NCBI RefSeq assembly: GCF_036327755.1
Contig: NZ_CP109596.1
Coordinates: 6,200,001-6,264,000, forward strand
Source: Nocardia sp. NBC_01503
GTDB lineage: Bacteria > Actinomycetota > Actinomycetes > Mycobacteriales > Mycobacteriaceae
Length of the DNA: 64,000 nucleotides
Direction: 5' to 3'
Under the pieces are notes generated by a model. It saw only the letters and a program-made list of their open reading frames with translations. It was not told where the DNA came from and did no database searches. Positions 8,278 to 17,334 of the stretch are shown here, piece by piece (the first letter of the stretch is position 1; every line of letters starts with the position of its first letter). Made by a program: the position numbers and the translations under genes.

Positions 8278-8589
8278 GTGGCGTGGAATGTCGAGCAGAC
8301 TCGAGTGCGGGATCCGGAAGCGGCCGCGCTGCGCGTACTGGGCGGCGATACCGTCGAGCTGACCCGAGTCTTCGTTCGCCAGCCCTGGGGCGGCACCGGC
8401 GGCGGGAATTCTCTGCTGGTTGCGGAGGAAGAGGTCGCCTCCGCCCTCGGGGCCAAGCGAATCGTTCTCGACACCAGACTCGATCTGATCGAAGCCCGCG
8501 CCCTATACCGCCGTCACGGCTACGCCGAGATCCCGGCGTACAACGACAAGACCTACGCCGAGATCTGGTACGGCAAGAACCTGAGTTGA
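8278..8589 (+). pseudogene. GNAT acetyltransferase with internal deletion
   Basis: Open frame of 103 codons from GTG 8278. Residues 1-20 (WNVEQTRVRDPEAAALRVL) match the usual N-terminus of a GNAT subgroup. The sequence then jumps directly to strand beta4 (TVELTRVFVR), the acetyl-CoA loop WGGTGGGN and the C-terminal part (VLDTRLDLIEARALYRRHGY, then YAEIWYGKNL). About 60 residues containing strands beta2-beta3 are missing without loss of frame, so a folded acetyltransferase is unlikely. It could be a functional half-domain, but a deletion is the simpler reading. Confidence 0.6.
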
Positions 8590-8613
8590 GCCGCCGCTCA
8601 TTCTGCCGGTATG

Positions 8614-8644
8614 AGGGACGCCCCACCCCGATGGTGGCGTCCCT
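8614..8644 (+). terminator. Terminator-like hairpin after the ABM/GNAT unit
   Basis: AGGGACGCC (8614-8622) pairs perfectly with GGCGTCCCT (8636-8644) around a 13-nt loop, 24 bp after the GNAT stop. It lacks a long U tract, as is common in high-GC actinobacteria. Confidence 0.55.
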
Positions 8645-8727
8645 CTCTGTGCGTTAGTGCCGGGCTGAACCGGGTAAACGGACTTCGTTCGGCCGGGTGG
8701 GTGCATTACCCGCCCGAGGAAGGAATC

Positions 8728-9591
8728 ATGCCTGATACCAACACTTCTCGGGTCCCCGCCGCCGAGTCCTCGGGGGCTTCGTCGGATAACTCGTCCGCTA
8801 CCGCGGGGCGTCTGGCCCAGAACAGTGTTTTCGAACGATTCGCCAGGGCGGGGTTTGTCGTGAGCGGCATCGTCCACCTGCTGATCGGTTATATCGCCGT
8901 CCGAATCGCTTTCGGGGGTGCGGGCGGTACCGCGGATCAATCCGGTGCGATGACGGAGCTGGCCCGCAAACCCGGTGGCGTGATCGTTCTTTGGATCGGG
9001 GTGGTCGCGTTTGTGCTGATGGGGCTGTGGCGGGTGGCCGAAGCGGTGCTCGGTAGTTCATCCAAACCTGATGCGGATTCCAAGAAGTCCGAGGCGATCA
9101 ATCGCCTGAAGGCATTCGCGGTGGCGGTGGTGTACTTCGCGTTCGCGTTCTCCGCGTTCGGATTCGCTCGCGGCAGCGGTAAGTCCAGTGGAAGTCAGAG
9201 TGCCGGGTTCAGTGCGCGCCTGATGCAGAACACCGCGGGCACAATCGCTCTGGTCGCGGGCGGGCTGATCATCATCGCGATCGGCGGCTACCACATCTAC
9301 AAGGGGGGTAGTCAGAACTTCCTGAAGGATTTGAAGGGCACTCCCGGCGATACCGTCCGAATGCTCGGGACGGTCGGATATATCGCGAAGGGCCTGGCGA
9401 TCGCAGCGGTCGGGGCGCTGGTGATCCTCGCCGCGAGCCAATCCCGGCCGGATAAGGCCACCGGTCTCGACGGAGCCCTCAAAACTCTCGGGGCGCAACC
9501 GTACGGCATGATCCTGCTGGTCATCGCGGGCCTGGGCATCATCACCTACGGTCTCTACAGTTTCGTCATGGCCCGCTACACCAAGATGTAG
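8728..9591 (+). CDS. DUF1206 membrane protein
   Basis: 287 aa, started at ATG 8728 after GAGGAAGGA. A hydrophilic, Ser-rich N-terminus (about 35 residues) precedes six transmembrane segments, arranged as three two-helix repeats. Each repeat opens with a similar phrase (ARAGFVVSGIVHLLIGYIA; AVAVVYFAFAFSAFGFARG; TVGYIAKGLAIAAVGALVI), which is the DUF1206 pattern. Function unknown. It is followed 43 bp later by the hemerythrin gene on the same strand. Confidence 0.9.
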   Translation: MPDTNTSRVPAAESSGASSDNSSATAGRLAQNSVFERFARAGFVVSGIVHLLIGYIAVRIAFGGAGGTADQSGAMTELARKPGGVIVLWIGVVAFVLMGLWRVAEAVLGSSSKPDADSKKSEAINRLKAFAVAVVYFAFAFSAFGFARGSGKSSGSQSAGFSARLMQNTAGTIALVAGGLIIIAIGGYHIYKGGSQNFLKDLKGTPGDTVRMLGTVGYIAKGLAIAAVGALVILAASQSRPDKATGLDGALKTLGAQPYGMILLVIAGLGIITYGLYSFVMARYTKM

Positions 9592-9634
9592 CAAACCGGC
9601 GGTTCGAATCGTCGATGCCGGGTACGCGGCCGAT

Positions 9635-10195
9635 ATGGAGTACCGAGAAGACATCGTCGCCCTGCTGTTGGAGCAGCACGAACAGATCAAAATCCTGCTT
9701 CATCGAGTGGAATCCACGACCGGCCCGCAACGCCGTGAGCCCTTCGACGATCTGGTGCGCGTACTCGCCATCCACGAGAGCGCCGAAGCGGAGGTCGTAC
9801 ATCCGGCCGCCCGGCACGCCTCGGGCGAAGACGCACTCGTCGAGGGCCGACTGGAGGAAGAGAGCGAGGCCAAACAGGTACTGGCCGACCTGTACGAGAT
9901 GGGTGTCGAGCACCCGGCCTTCGCCGCCATGTTCACCGATTTCGCCGAGGCGGTTCGCGAACACGCCGGAATCGAGGAGAAAGAGGAATTCGCCATTCTG
10001 CGCGAACGCCTTTCCGACGATCAGCGGTCGCGGATGGCCATCGCCGTGCGGGTCGCCGAGGCGGTCGCACCGACCCGGCCGAACCCTGTCGAAGGGGACT
10101 CCCCGGCGGCGAACGTACTCGCCGGACCTCCGCTGGCGCTGTTCGATCGGGTGCGGCACGCGGTCCGGGACTGGCAGCACAAGACCGAGCGGTGA
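9635..10195 (+). CDS. Hemerythrin domain-containing protein
   Basis: 186 aa. The N-terminal four-helix bundle carries the spaced metal ligands: H15 (LLEQHEQI), H46 with E50 (IHESAEAEVVHP), H56, and a late H in VREHAGIEEKEEF. These proteins bind a di-iron centre and are linked to oxygen, NO or peroxide sensing. The last 45 residues are a proline-rich tail. It lies directly downstream of the DUF1206 gene. Confidence 0.88.
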   Translation: MEYREDIVALLLEQHEQIKILLHRVESTTGPQRREPFDDLVRVLAIHESAEAEVVHPAARHASGEDALVEGRLEEESEAKQVLADLYEMGVEHPAFAAMFTDFAEAVREHAGIEEKEEFAILRERLSDDQRSRMAIAVRVAEAVAPTRPNPVEGDSPAANVLAGPPLALFDRVRHAVRDWQHKTER

Positions 10196-10238
10196 ACGTT
10201 GCGGAACGCAGTGGACCGAGATGGCGGCGACGTGACCA

Positions 10239-11210
10239 CTATTGGATGAGTTTCTCGCTTCTGAGCCAGTCGTAGGCGACGTCGGAAGGGTCTTCTCCGG
10301 TGATGTCGACCCGCCCGTTGAGGTCCTGCATCAATTGGTCGGTGAGGCGTTCGGAGATGGTGCCGAGCAGAGTCCGGAGTTGGGGGTGCTTGTCGATGAT
10401 GGCGGTGCGGACCACGGCGGTACCGCTGTAGGGGAGGAAGAACTTCTCATCGTCTTCCAGGACAGTGAGATTCAGGTTCTTGACGCGGCCGTCGGTGGTG
10501 TAGACCATGCCGAAATCGCAGGGTGAGCTCTTGGCGGTCGCGGGGTAGACGACGCCCGCGTCCATGCGGGTGACGTTGGCCGGGGGGACCCCGTTCGGAT
10601 CGTTGTAGGGGATACCGTATTTCGCCAGCATCGGAATGAAACCATCGGAGCGGCTGAAGAATTCGTCATCGACACAGAAGGTGCGGTCGGCGACCGGCAG
10701 TGCGGCGACGTCGGACAGCGACTTCACATTCAGGCGTTGCGCGGTCGGGGTGGAGGCGGCGAAAGCGTAAGTGTCGTTGAAGTTCGACGGCGGCAACCAT
10801 TCGAGATTGTTCTCGCGCTTCTCGATATCGTGCACCCGCTGCCACAGCTCGTGCGGGTCCACGATCGTCTCGGTTTCATTGTGGTAGTTGACCCAGCCGG
10901 TGCCCGTGTACTCCCACAGGATGTCGGCATCGCCGTTGAGCTGGGCCTGCCGCGAGGAGGCCGAGCCGGGCGCACCGGTCAGATCCGTGACATCGGCTCC
11001 GGCGGCGGCCAGATAGGTCGCGGTGATCTTGCCGAGCAGGACGCCCTCGGTGAAGCTCTTGGAGGTGACGACCAGCTTCGCGCCGTCCAGGGGTTTATCC
11101 CCGCCCGGCAGGCTCGCGGCATGGAAGGTGCCCGAGGAGCTCACCAGCCCACACCCGGCCAGCAGTGAAACCAACAGCAGCGCAATCGATCCGGACCGCC
11201 GCCGCCTCAT
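10239..11210 (-). CDS. proX: Osmoprotectant ABC transporter, substrate-binding lipoprotein (ProX/OpuCC type)
   Basis: 323 aa. A signal peptide with lipobox LLAGC anchors it to the membrane outer face. The mature part is the OpuAC fold for glycine betaine, choline or carnitine; it includes SKSFTEGVLLGKITATYL, GSASSRQAQLNGDADILWEYTGTGW and the hinge phrase NFNDTYAF. It is the last gene of a four-gene unit, and its ATG overlaps the stop of the permease (ATGA). Confidence 0.92.
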   Translation of the reverse strand: MRRRRSGSIALLLVSLLAGCGLVSSSGTFHAASLPGGDKPLDGAKLVVTSKSFTEGVLLGKITATYLAAAGADVTDLTGAPGSASSRQAQLNGDADILWEYTGTGWVNYHNETETIVDPHELWQRVHDIEKRENNLEWLPPSNFNDTYAFAASTPTAQRLNVKSLSDVAALPVADRTFCVDDEFFSRSDGFIPMLAKYGIPYNDPNGVPPANVTRMDAGVVYPATAKSSPCDFGMVYTTDGRVKNLNLTVLEDDEKFFLPYSGTAVVRTAIIDKHPQLRTLLGTISERLTDQLMQDLNGRVDITGEDPSDVAYDWLRSEKLIQ

Positions 11211-11944
11211 GACACACCCCGCGGGGTCGCGGCCAATTCGACCAGTCTGCCGAGCCAGTCGATGATCAGTGCCAGCAGCCCGACCAGAATCGCGCCGGAG
11301 ATGAGCAGTTTGGGCAGGAAGAGGGTGACGCCCGTCGTGATCAGCGTGCCCAGACTCGTCGCGCCGATGAAGGTACTCAGGGTCGCGGTGCCGACCAGGA
11401 TCACCAGCGCGGTGCGTACGCCATTGAGAATTACCGGCACCGCCAGCGGCAGCTCGACCTGCACCAGGGTGCGCGCGGCCGAGAACCCGATTCCGCGCGA
11501 CGCCTCGATGGTGCGCTGATCCACCTGCCGCAGACCGATGATCGTGTTCTGCAGGATCGGCAGAATCGCGTACACGACGAGACCGATGACGGCGGTGCGG
11601 AATCCGGTGCCCAGCCAGAAGGTGAACAGCACCAGCAACCCGACCGCCGGTGCGGCCTGGCCGATATTGGCGATATTGATGACGATCGGTTCCAGTCGCT
11701 TCAACCCCGGCCGGGTCAGCGCGATCCCCAGCGGTATCGCCACCACCACGACGATCAGCGTGGCCACCACGGTCAGCTTGATATGGGCCAGCATCGTGGT
11801 CTGCAGATTGGCCCAGCCCAGCGAGGCCTGCTCCGTCGCGGTGAAGGTGGTGGATCGGTACCACAGCAGGTAGCCGATCCCTATCGCCAGAATGATGATC
11901 GGTTCGAACCAGACGTCAATGGGCGTGCGGCGCAATCGATTCAT
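11207..11944 (-). CDS. Osmoprotectant ABC transporter permease
   Basis: 245 aa, six predicted transmembrane segments. The EAA-type loop region ASRGIGFSAARTLVQVELPLAVPVILNG is the coupling helix seen in ProW/OpuC permeases. It overlaps the preceding ATPase gene and the following proX by 4 bp each, so expression is translationally coupled. It forms the channel with the second permease at 13251-13895. Confidence 0.92.
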   Translation of the reverse strand: MNRLRRTPIDVWFEPIIILAIGIGYLLWYRSTTFTATEQASLGWANLQTTMLAHIKLTVVATLIVVVVAIPLGIALTRPGLKRLEPIVINIANIGQAAPAVGLLVLFTFWLGTGFRTAVIGLVVYAILPILQNTIIGLRQVDQRTIEASRGIGFSAARTLVQVELPLAVPVILNGVRTALVILVGTATLSTFIGATSLGTLITTGVTLFLPKLLISGAILVGLLALIIDWLGRLVELAATPRGVS

Positions 11945-13254
11945 GACTGCCCGGCCGGTTCGTCGTCGGCATCGCGCGGGGTCGCCGCGAGCGAACCGGG
12001 TTCGTCCTCGGCGGCGATCACCGGAGTCGGCTCGTAATCGGTTCCGTCGATATGATTTTCGTACGACAGCTCGGCTTCCTCGGGATGCCCCTCGGCGAGT
12101 TTGGTTCGGATCAGCTCTGTCACCGACCCGATGCTCAGCGAACCGACGACCGCACCCCTGCCGTCGGTGACCAGGGTGGCCCCCTGACTGGTCGCGAGCA
12201 TGGCGTCGAGCGCGTCATTGAGCGTGGAGGATCGCGCCACGACGGGCAATCGCCGATCCAGAAAGTCCGAAACCTCCGGTTTGGAGGCCACTTCCGTGAG
12301 TGTGGGCCACGCCCGTGGCCGCCCCGACCGGTCGACCACCACGATCCAATCGTGTCCCGCCGCCTTGGCCCGCTCGATCACCTGCCCGGACGGCTCACCG
12401 ACCCGGGCGGTAATCACGTTGTCGTACTCCACATCTCGCACCCGCGACACCGTCAGATACGCCAGCTTCGCCCCCGATCCGACGAACTCCTCCACGAACG
12501 GCGTGGCCGGATCGGTGAGAACTTCCTCCGGTGTCGCGTACTGCTCGATATGCCCGCCTTCGGACAGGATCAGCACCTTGTCGCCGAGCTTGGTGGCCTC
12601 CTCGAAATCGTGCGTCACGATCACGATGGTCTTGCCGAGCTCGTGCTGGATCGCGATCAGACTGTCCTGCAAGCGAACTCGTGTAATCGGATCGACCGCG
12701 CCGAACGGCTCGTCCATGAGCAGCACCGGGGGATCGGCGGCCAGCGCCCGGGCCACGCCGACGCGCTGCTGCTGTCCGCCGGACATATCCTTGGGCAGCC
12801 GGTCCGCGAAGGTGGCCGGGTCGAGGCCGACCAGATCGAGCAGATATTCGGTGCGCTCCTCGATTCGCTTCTTGTCCCAGCCCAGGACGCGCGGAATCGC
12901 GCCGATATTCTTGGCCACCGACCAGTGCGGGAACAAACCTCCCGACTGGATGACATACCCGATCGACTGCCGCAGTTTGTCCGGATCCTCCCTGGTGACA
13001 TCGCGCCCGTCGATGAGGATCCGCCCCTCACTCGGCTCGATCAGGCGGTTGATCATTTTCAGGGTCGTGGTCTTACCGCAGCCGGACGGGCCGACGAACG
13101 CGACGATATGACCGGCCTCGATCTCCAGGTCCAGGCGTTCGACCGCCGGATTCTCCTGTCCCCGATAGCGTTTGACGACTCCGTCCAGGGTGATGGACGC
13201 GCCGGTCACATTGCGTTCCGCCGGAACGGGCCGGGTGGTCACAGCATCGGTCAT
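11941..13254 (-). CDS. proV: Osmoprotectant ABC transporter ATP-binding protein with CBS domain
   Basis: 437 aa. Walker A GPSGCGKTT, signature MSGGQQQRVGVARAL and Walker B PVLLMDEP, then the H-loop in VTHDFEEA. The C-terminal third contains a CBS-type domain (about residues 335-395). In OpuC/ProV proteins this region senses ionic strength or nucleotide and gates transport. The last 40 residues are acidic. Four-base overlaps with both flanking permease genes. Confidence 0.94.
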   Translation of the reverse strand: MTDAVTTRPVPAERNVTGASITLDGVVKRYRGQENPAVERLDLEIEAGHIVAFVGPSGCGKTTTLKMINRLIEPSEGRILIDGRDVTREDPDKLRQSIGYVIQSGGLFPHWSVAKNIGAIPRVLGWDKKRIEERTEYLLDLVGLDPATFADRLPKDMSGGQQQRVGVARALAADPPVLLMDEPFGAVDPITRVRLQDSLIAIQHELGKTIVIVTHDFEEATKLGDKVLILSEGGHIEQYATPEEVLTDPATPFVEEFVGSGAKLAYLTVSRVRDVEYDNVITARVGEPSGQVIERAKAAGHDWIVVVDRSGRPRAWPTLTEVASKPEVSDFLDRRLPVVARSSTLNDALDAMLATSQGATLVTDGRGAVVGSLSIGSVTELIRTKLAEGHPEEAELSYENHIDGTDYEPTPVIAAEDEPGSLAATPRDADDEPAGQS

Positions 13255-13895
13255 GAGAGTCCCTTTGCGATGGTGAGACGTCCGAGCAGGACGAGGAGCG
13301 CGTCGAACACCAACGCGATCGCGACAATCAGAATGGTTCCGGTCAGCGCCATTTCGAGGGCATTCGCGCCGCCGAGCCGAGACAGGCCGTTGAAGATGAG
13401 TGAGCCGAGGCCGGGGCCGAGCACATACGCGACAATGGCGGCGACGCCGACCACCATCTGCGTGGAGATTCGGATTCCGGTGAGAATCACCGGCCAGGCG
13501 ATCGGCAATTCGACGGTGAACAGAATGCGCCGGCGCGAGAATCCGATACCGCGCGCGGATTCGATGACCGAATCCGGCACCGACCGCAATCCGACGATCG
13601 CATTGCCGATCACCGGCAGGGTCGCGAAGAACGCGAGCATGAGGAATGACGGCACCACGCCGAGCCCGAAGGGGACCAGTAGCAGGGCCAGTAATGCGAG
13701 CGAGGGGATCGTCAGCGCCACGCGGCTGGAAGTCAGCGTGAGTGCCGACAGCAGCGGCAGCCGATACACCGCGATCGCGATGAGTACCGCGATGACCGTC
13801 CCGACCAGGACCGTCTGAAATGCCAGGGACGCATGCTGATAGGTGAGGAATGCCAGCGTGTCGCCGCGTCCTCGGATATAGCTCCACAAATGCAC
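13251..13895 (-). CDS. Osmoprotectant ABC transporter permease (first gene of operon)
   Basis: 214 aa from the GTG at 13895, chosen because AAGGGG precedes it at the right distance and the product begins HLWSYI as in the family; a GTG at 13946 would add 17 residues. Six transmembrane segments, with the coupling motif ESARGIGFSRRRILFTVELPIAWP. It heads the permease-ATPase-permease-binding protein operon, 13895 to 10239. The promoter should lie in 13896-14038. Confidence 0.9.
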   Translation of the reverse strand: MHLWSYIRGRGDTLAFLTYQHASLAFQTVLVGTVIAVLIAIAVYRLPLLSALTLTSSRVALTIPSLALLALLLVPFGLGVVPSFLMLAFFATLPVIGNAIVGLRSVPDSVIESARGIGFSRRRILFTVELPIAWPVILTGIRISTQMVVGVAAIVAYVLGPGLGSLIFNGLSRLGGANALEMALTGTILIVAIALVFDALLVLLGRLTIAKGLS

Positions 13896-14038
13896 GGGAT
13901 ACCCCTTGTCGGCCGAGGCCGGGTCGGTTCCTGACTGCGTGATCACCGGACACGTGAGCCGTTGGACAGTAGTCGATCGCGCGCGCTCGGGTCGGTGTGG
14001 CGCGCGGTGCGTGCGATGCCGTTATGGCGTTGTGCCTT

Positions 14039-14380
14039 TCAAGCCGCCCGCGGCGTCTCGACGGATGAGTAGTAGGCGGCGTCGCCGGCGATCACCGTGC
14101 TCGAGCGGCCGTCGACACCGACCGGGATCCCGCCCGCGAGGGTGATGCGGGTGAGTTCGCGGTGCTCACTGCCGTCGTAATCGTCGATGGCATAGTGCTG
14201 GGTGGCACGGTTGTCCCAGATCGCCACATCGCCCGGTGACCAGTTCCAGCGGGTGGTGTTCTCCAGGTGGGTGATGCGCTGCTGGAACAGCCGGAACAGC
14301 GCCCTCGACTCATTGCCGGACAGGCCGACCAGCTCCTTCGCAAAGCAACCCAACAGCAGCGCGCGCTCTCCGGCGCTTGG
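14039..14380 (-). pseudogene. TauD/TfdA-type dioxygenase, C-terminal remnant
   Basis: About 114 codons that match only the C-terminal third of 2-oxoglutarate-dependent taurine-type dioxygenases: GERALLLG, NTTRWNWSPGDVAIWDNRATQHYA (third iron ligand His) and ELTRITLAGGIPVGVDGR. The first two-thirds, with the HxD pair, are absent. The frame runs into the end of the ATP-grasp gene at 14382, so the break point lies exactly at that junction. The internal ATG at 14353 could start a 104-aa product, but it would have no active site. Confidence 0.75.
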
Positions 14381-14381
14381 T

Positions 14382-15137
14382 TCAAGGCTTCGCCGACTCG
14401 AGCAGCTCGGCCCATCGGCGCATGATCAACTCTGTATAGCTGTCGGCGTCGATGGCGTACGCGCCCAGCGCGTATCCGTCATTGGCTTCTACGAGCGCGG
14501 TCTCGCCGGTTGTCAGCACCCCGAAATCGATTCCGTACGCGGCCGGTGCGGTGCCGGAGTTGCGGTACGTGGTGATTGCCGCGGTCACCACCTTCATATC
14601 GAGTGGAGTTGTCGGCTCGCCGTCATAGTGGTCTATAGCGACGATGCGCTGATCGACCACGTAGACGCGGTATTCCGCGGCCCAGCGGACCACCTCGGAG
14701 CACCAGACCCGTTGTCGCCGACTGACATTGCCGAACGCCGCCACATCTCGTTCCGAGTAGCAGATCGCACCGGTGAAGCTCTTTCGCCGATCTGCGGGTT
14801 TGACGAATGTCGCTGGGGCAGAACCGGTATCGAGTTCCCGTTCGATCTCACCCAGAGTCGAAACCCACACCCGCCGCCGGAGGAACTCCCGCAGACTGAT
14901 CGGATAGTCGTCGGGCACGGGTATCGGGATCCGGAGCTGGCGCATGGCCCCGTGCATCGCGTCCATATCGCCCGCGATCAGCGTGTCCGCACGCAAGGGC
15001 AATCGGCGGCGGTGAATCCGCTTGATCGTGTAGTGCTGCACCGGAATCCCGCGCCGCCGCAAGCCCTCCGCCAGCAGGCTCTCCTCATGTCTCATCGGGC
15101 CGTTGCCGGAGTGCTGGAGGAATGCGGTGGTGATCAT
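14382..15137 (-). CDS. ATP-grasp (R2K-like) domain protein
   Basis: 251 aa. FVKPADRRKSFTG near residue 110 and the late VEANDGYALGAY resemble the ATP- and Mg-binding strands of R2K-type ATP-grasp proteins, which act as amide or peptide ligases. The N-terminus ITTAFLQHSGNGPMRHEESLLAEGLRRRGIPV is a Rossmann-like pre-grasp domain. No partner gene is evident. Its C-terminal codons touch the TauD remnant, so a deletion joined them; the protein itself looks complete. Confidence 0.7.
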   Translation of the reverse strand: MITTAFLQHSGNGPMRHEESLLAEGLRRRGIPVQHYTIKRIHRRRLPLRADTLIAGDMDAMHGAMRQLRIPIPVPDDYPISLREFLRRRVWVSTLGEIERELDTGSAPATFVKPADRRKSFTGAICYSERDVAAFGNVSRRQRVWCSEVVRWAAEYRVYVVDQRIVAIDHYDGEPTTPLDMKVVTAAITTYRNSGTAPAAYGIDFGVLTTGETALVEANDGYALGAYAIDADSYTELIMRRWAELLESAKP

Positions 15138-15208
15138 GATGCGTATGTTGCCCGGTCGAAAGGATCGACGCCGGGGCAGCGGTTTGTCATGTGAACGTGG
15201 GGGCGTTC

Positions 15209-15721
15209 CTAAACGCCGGTCTGGCCGTCGATTCGTTCCCGGAGGAGGTCGGCGTGCCCGTTGTGGCGGGCGTACTCCTGGATCATGTGCGTGAGGATCC
15301 AACGCAGGCTGAAGCGGTCGCCGGTTGGCTCGTGGACGCCGAAGGTGTCGAGCGATTCGCAGGCATCGACGATCTCGCGCGATTGGGCATATGTGTTGTG
15401 CCACAACCGGAGTGATTCCTCCACGTCAGCGTCGTCGACATCGAAGTCGGTGCCGTCCGGGGTGTCGGCTTGCCAATACCTGAACGGGGCATCCGAGCCG
15501 GACAGGATACGGCCGAACCAGCCTAGTTCGACATCGGTCAGATGGCGGATGAGTCCGAGCAGTGACAACTCCGACGGCTGCACGGCTCGCAAGCGCAGCT
15601 GGTCAGCCGAGAGTCCGGAACACTTCCGGGCCAGCGTCTCTCGATTGAAGTCCAGGAGGCCGATGAGCGTTTCACGTTCTCCGGCAAGATGATCTGTCTC
15701 GGTTCGTTCGGTCGACTCCAT
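15209..15721 (-). CDS. DinB family (DUF664) protein
   Basis: 170 aa four-helix DinB/YfiT-like bundle. The metal-binding histidine triad is visible as LIRHLTDVE and HMIQEYARHNGHAD. The pairing of RHNGHAD with an earlier ERETLIGLLDFNRETL helix is typical of DUF664. Members are putative thiol-dependent transferases or hydrolases; no substrate can be given. Monocistronic or a short unit with the gene at 14382. Confidence 0.88.
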   Translation of the reverse strand: MESTERTETDHLAGERETLIGLLDFNRETLARKCSGLSADQLRLRAVQPSELSLLGLIRHLTDVELGWFGRILSGSDAPFRYWQADTPDGTDFDVDDADVEESLRLWHNTYAQSREIVDACESLDTFGVHEPTGDRFSLRWILTHMIQEYARHNGHADLLRERIDGQTGV

Positions 15722-15841
15722 TCGTTCATCATGCCGACGCGAACGAAACTCGTCAGGGCAGAGCGCGGCGACCAGGGAACTGGCGGCCGCATCTTCTCCG
15801 TTTTGTTGCCATCAGCTCCTGGTCGGCATCGTTTCATTTGA

Positions 15842-16774
15842 TTATGGCGCGCTCGTTGCGCGGTCGAAGGGATCGACGCCGGTGAGCGCTGAACCGGCGG
15901 TCCAGAGCTTGGCGGCGGTGTCGGGGTCTGTCATGTGCGGGTGGGGCGTTTCGTGATGTGGTTGTCCGCGGAGGCCGAAAACGCGTGGGCCCCAGAGCTG
16001 TCCGCTGGTGATCTCGGTGTCCAGAACGGCTCGGACGATGGGGTGGGCACCCGAATGTTTGCCGTGCAGCACAATATTCGCGGGGAGCGCGCGTAGGCGT
16101 TGGGCGGTGGTGGGGGTGAACAACGGTGGGCGTGCCGGGGTCAGGGCGTCCAGGGCGCCGCCGGGGTGGACGACGATGCTGGCGGTGGCGGAGCCGCGCG
16201 CACGCAAACGGCGGTCCAGTTCGAAGCCGAACAGCATCTGCGCGAGTTTCGATCGCCCGTAGCTGCGCTTGGAGCGATAGTCGTGCTCGGATTGCAGGTC
16301 GGAGAGATCGAGTCGCTCCGATCGGGCCGCGAAGCTGCCCACGGTGATTACTCGGCTCCCGACCGCCGCTGTCAGCATCGGGGCCAGGTGCGCGACCAAC
16401 GCGAAATGCCCGAGATGGTTTGTCGCGAACATCAATTCGTGGCCCTGAGGGCTCACCCGGCGCTCCGGCCCGGACAGCAGGATCCCGGCATTGAGTACGA
16501 CCGCGTCCAAACTGTCGACGCCGAGGGCATCCACCGTCGCGGGTAGTGAGGACAGATCCGAGAGATCCAAGCGCACCCGTCGCAGCCGAGCACCCTCCAC
16601 CCGTTCCCGAATCACCCGCATCGCCAGCTCGGCCTTACCGGTGTCGCGGCAGCCGAGCACCACCGTTGCCCCGCTGGCCGCGAGCTGTTCCGCGGCGAAA
16701 TACCCGATGCCCGCGTTCGCGCCGGTCACCAGAAACGTCTTCCCGTCGGCACGAAGGCCGCTCTGCCAGGTCAT
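15842..16774 (-). CDS. SDR family oxidoreductase, retinol dehydrogenase-like
   Basis: 310 aa. NADP-type glycine loop TGANAGIG (about 17-24) followed by GCRDTGKAE, where the Arg after the second strand favours NADPH. NAG, then NHLGHFALVAHL, and catalytic YGRSK. Longer than classical SDRs, with an extended C-terminus (HHETPHPHMTDPDTAAKLWTA) as in WW-domain-oxidoreductase/retinol-dehydrogenase relatives. The start at 16774 is chosen by homologous N-terminal length. Confidence 0.88.
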   Translation of the reverse strand: MTWQSGLRADGKTFLVTGANAGIGYFAAEQLAASGATVVLGCRDTGKAELAMRVIRERVEGARLRRVRLDLSDLSSLPATVDALGVDSLDAVVLNAGILLSGPERRVSPQGHELMFATNHLGHFALVAHLAPMLTAAVGSRVITVGSFAARSERLDLSDLQSEHDYRSKRSYGRSKLAQMLFGFELDRRLRARGSATASIVVHPGGALDALTPARPPLFTPTTAQRLRALPANIVLHGKHSGAHPIVRAVLDTEITSGQLWGPRVFGLRGQPHHETPHPHMTDPDTAAKLWTAGSALTGVDPFDRATSAP

Positions 16775-16874
16775 GCCGTCGACTCTCGCGCGGCGTTCTT
16801 GCACCGCCCTCACGCGGTACTGACATGCCAGGTCGCAGGCGTTCCATGAAGGTCCGCGGCGGCCGCGCCCGCGA

Positions 16875-17288
16875 CTACTTGGGAGCGACCAGTTCCAGTG
16901 CGATGTTGTCCGGGTCTCGGAACTCCAGGATGTAGCTGACGCCGATGTCCTTGATATCTTCACGGACGACACCGCAGGCATCGAGATGGGCGGCGGCGGC
17001 CTCCAGTTCGGCGAGGGAGCCGAGTGAGAAGGCGAGGTGGTCGAGGCCGGGGCGGTTTTCGTCGAAGCGATCGGTTCCCGCGGGTCGCAGTCCGATCAGT
17101 CCGTGCTCCATCCGGTAGATCACCCCGCCATGGAGGAAGCTGAGCCGCTGTCGTGTTTCTTCGTCCGCATCGGCCGGAATCTCCAGTGCCACCGGCCATC
17201 CGAAAACCTTCTCGTAGAAGGCCCGTGATCGGTCGATATCGCACACGGTGAGGCGGAGGTGGGCGATGGATCCCGCGGAAATCGGCAT
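16875..17288 (-). CDS. VOC family protein (glyoxalase/dioxygenase fold)
   Basis: 137 aa. It begins AHLRLTVCDIDRSRAFYEKVFGW, continues with GLDHLAFSLGSLAELEAAAAHL and ends FRDPDNIALELVAP, a complete single VOC module with metal residues H10-like, H in GLDH and the final E. Substrate unknown. 100 bp separate it from the SDR downstream. Confidence 0.87.
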   Translation of the reverse strand: MPISAGSIAHLRLTVCDIDRSRAFYEKVFGWPVALEIPADADEETRQRLSFLHGGVIYRMEHGLIGLRPAGTDRFDENRPGLDHLAFSLGSLAELEAAAAHLDACGVVREDIKDIGVSYILEFRDPDNIALELVAPK

Positions 17289-17334
17289 GTGACAGATGCT
17301 CGCACGGTGCCGTCCTACCCGCCGGTTGGGTATG

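Noticed and set aside
9598..9640. GGTTCGAATC resembling a tRNA T-loop
   Set aside because: The flanking bases do not pair as a T stem and no acceptor or anticodon arm can be drawn; it is the gap before the hemerythrin gene.
11890..11920. GGTTCGAACC-like sequence in the permease gene
   Set aside because: Inside a well-supported coding region; no tRNA arms around it.
12052..13818. Long plus-strand open frame (588 codons) opposite the ABC importer genes
   Set aside because: Antisense to proV and the permease with intact motifs; low-complexity Arg/Asp/His content and no domain.
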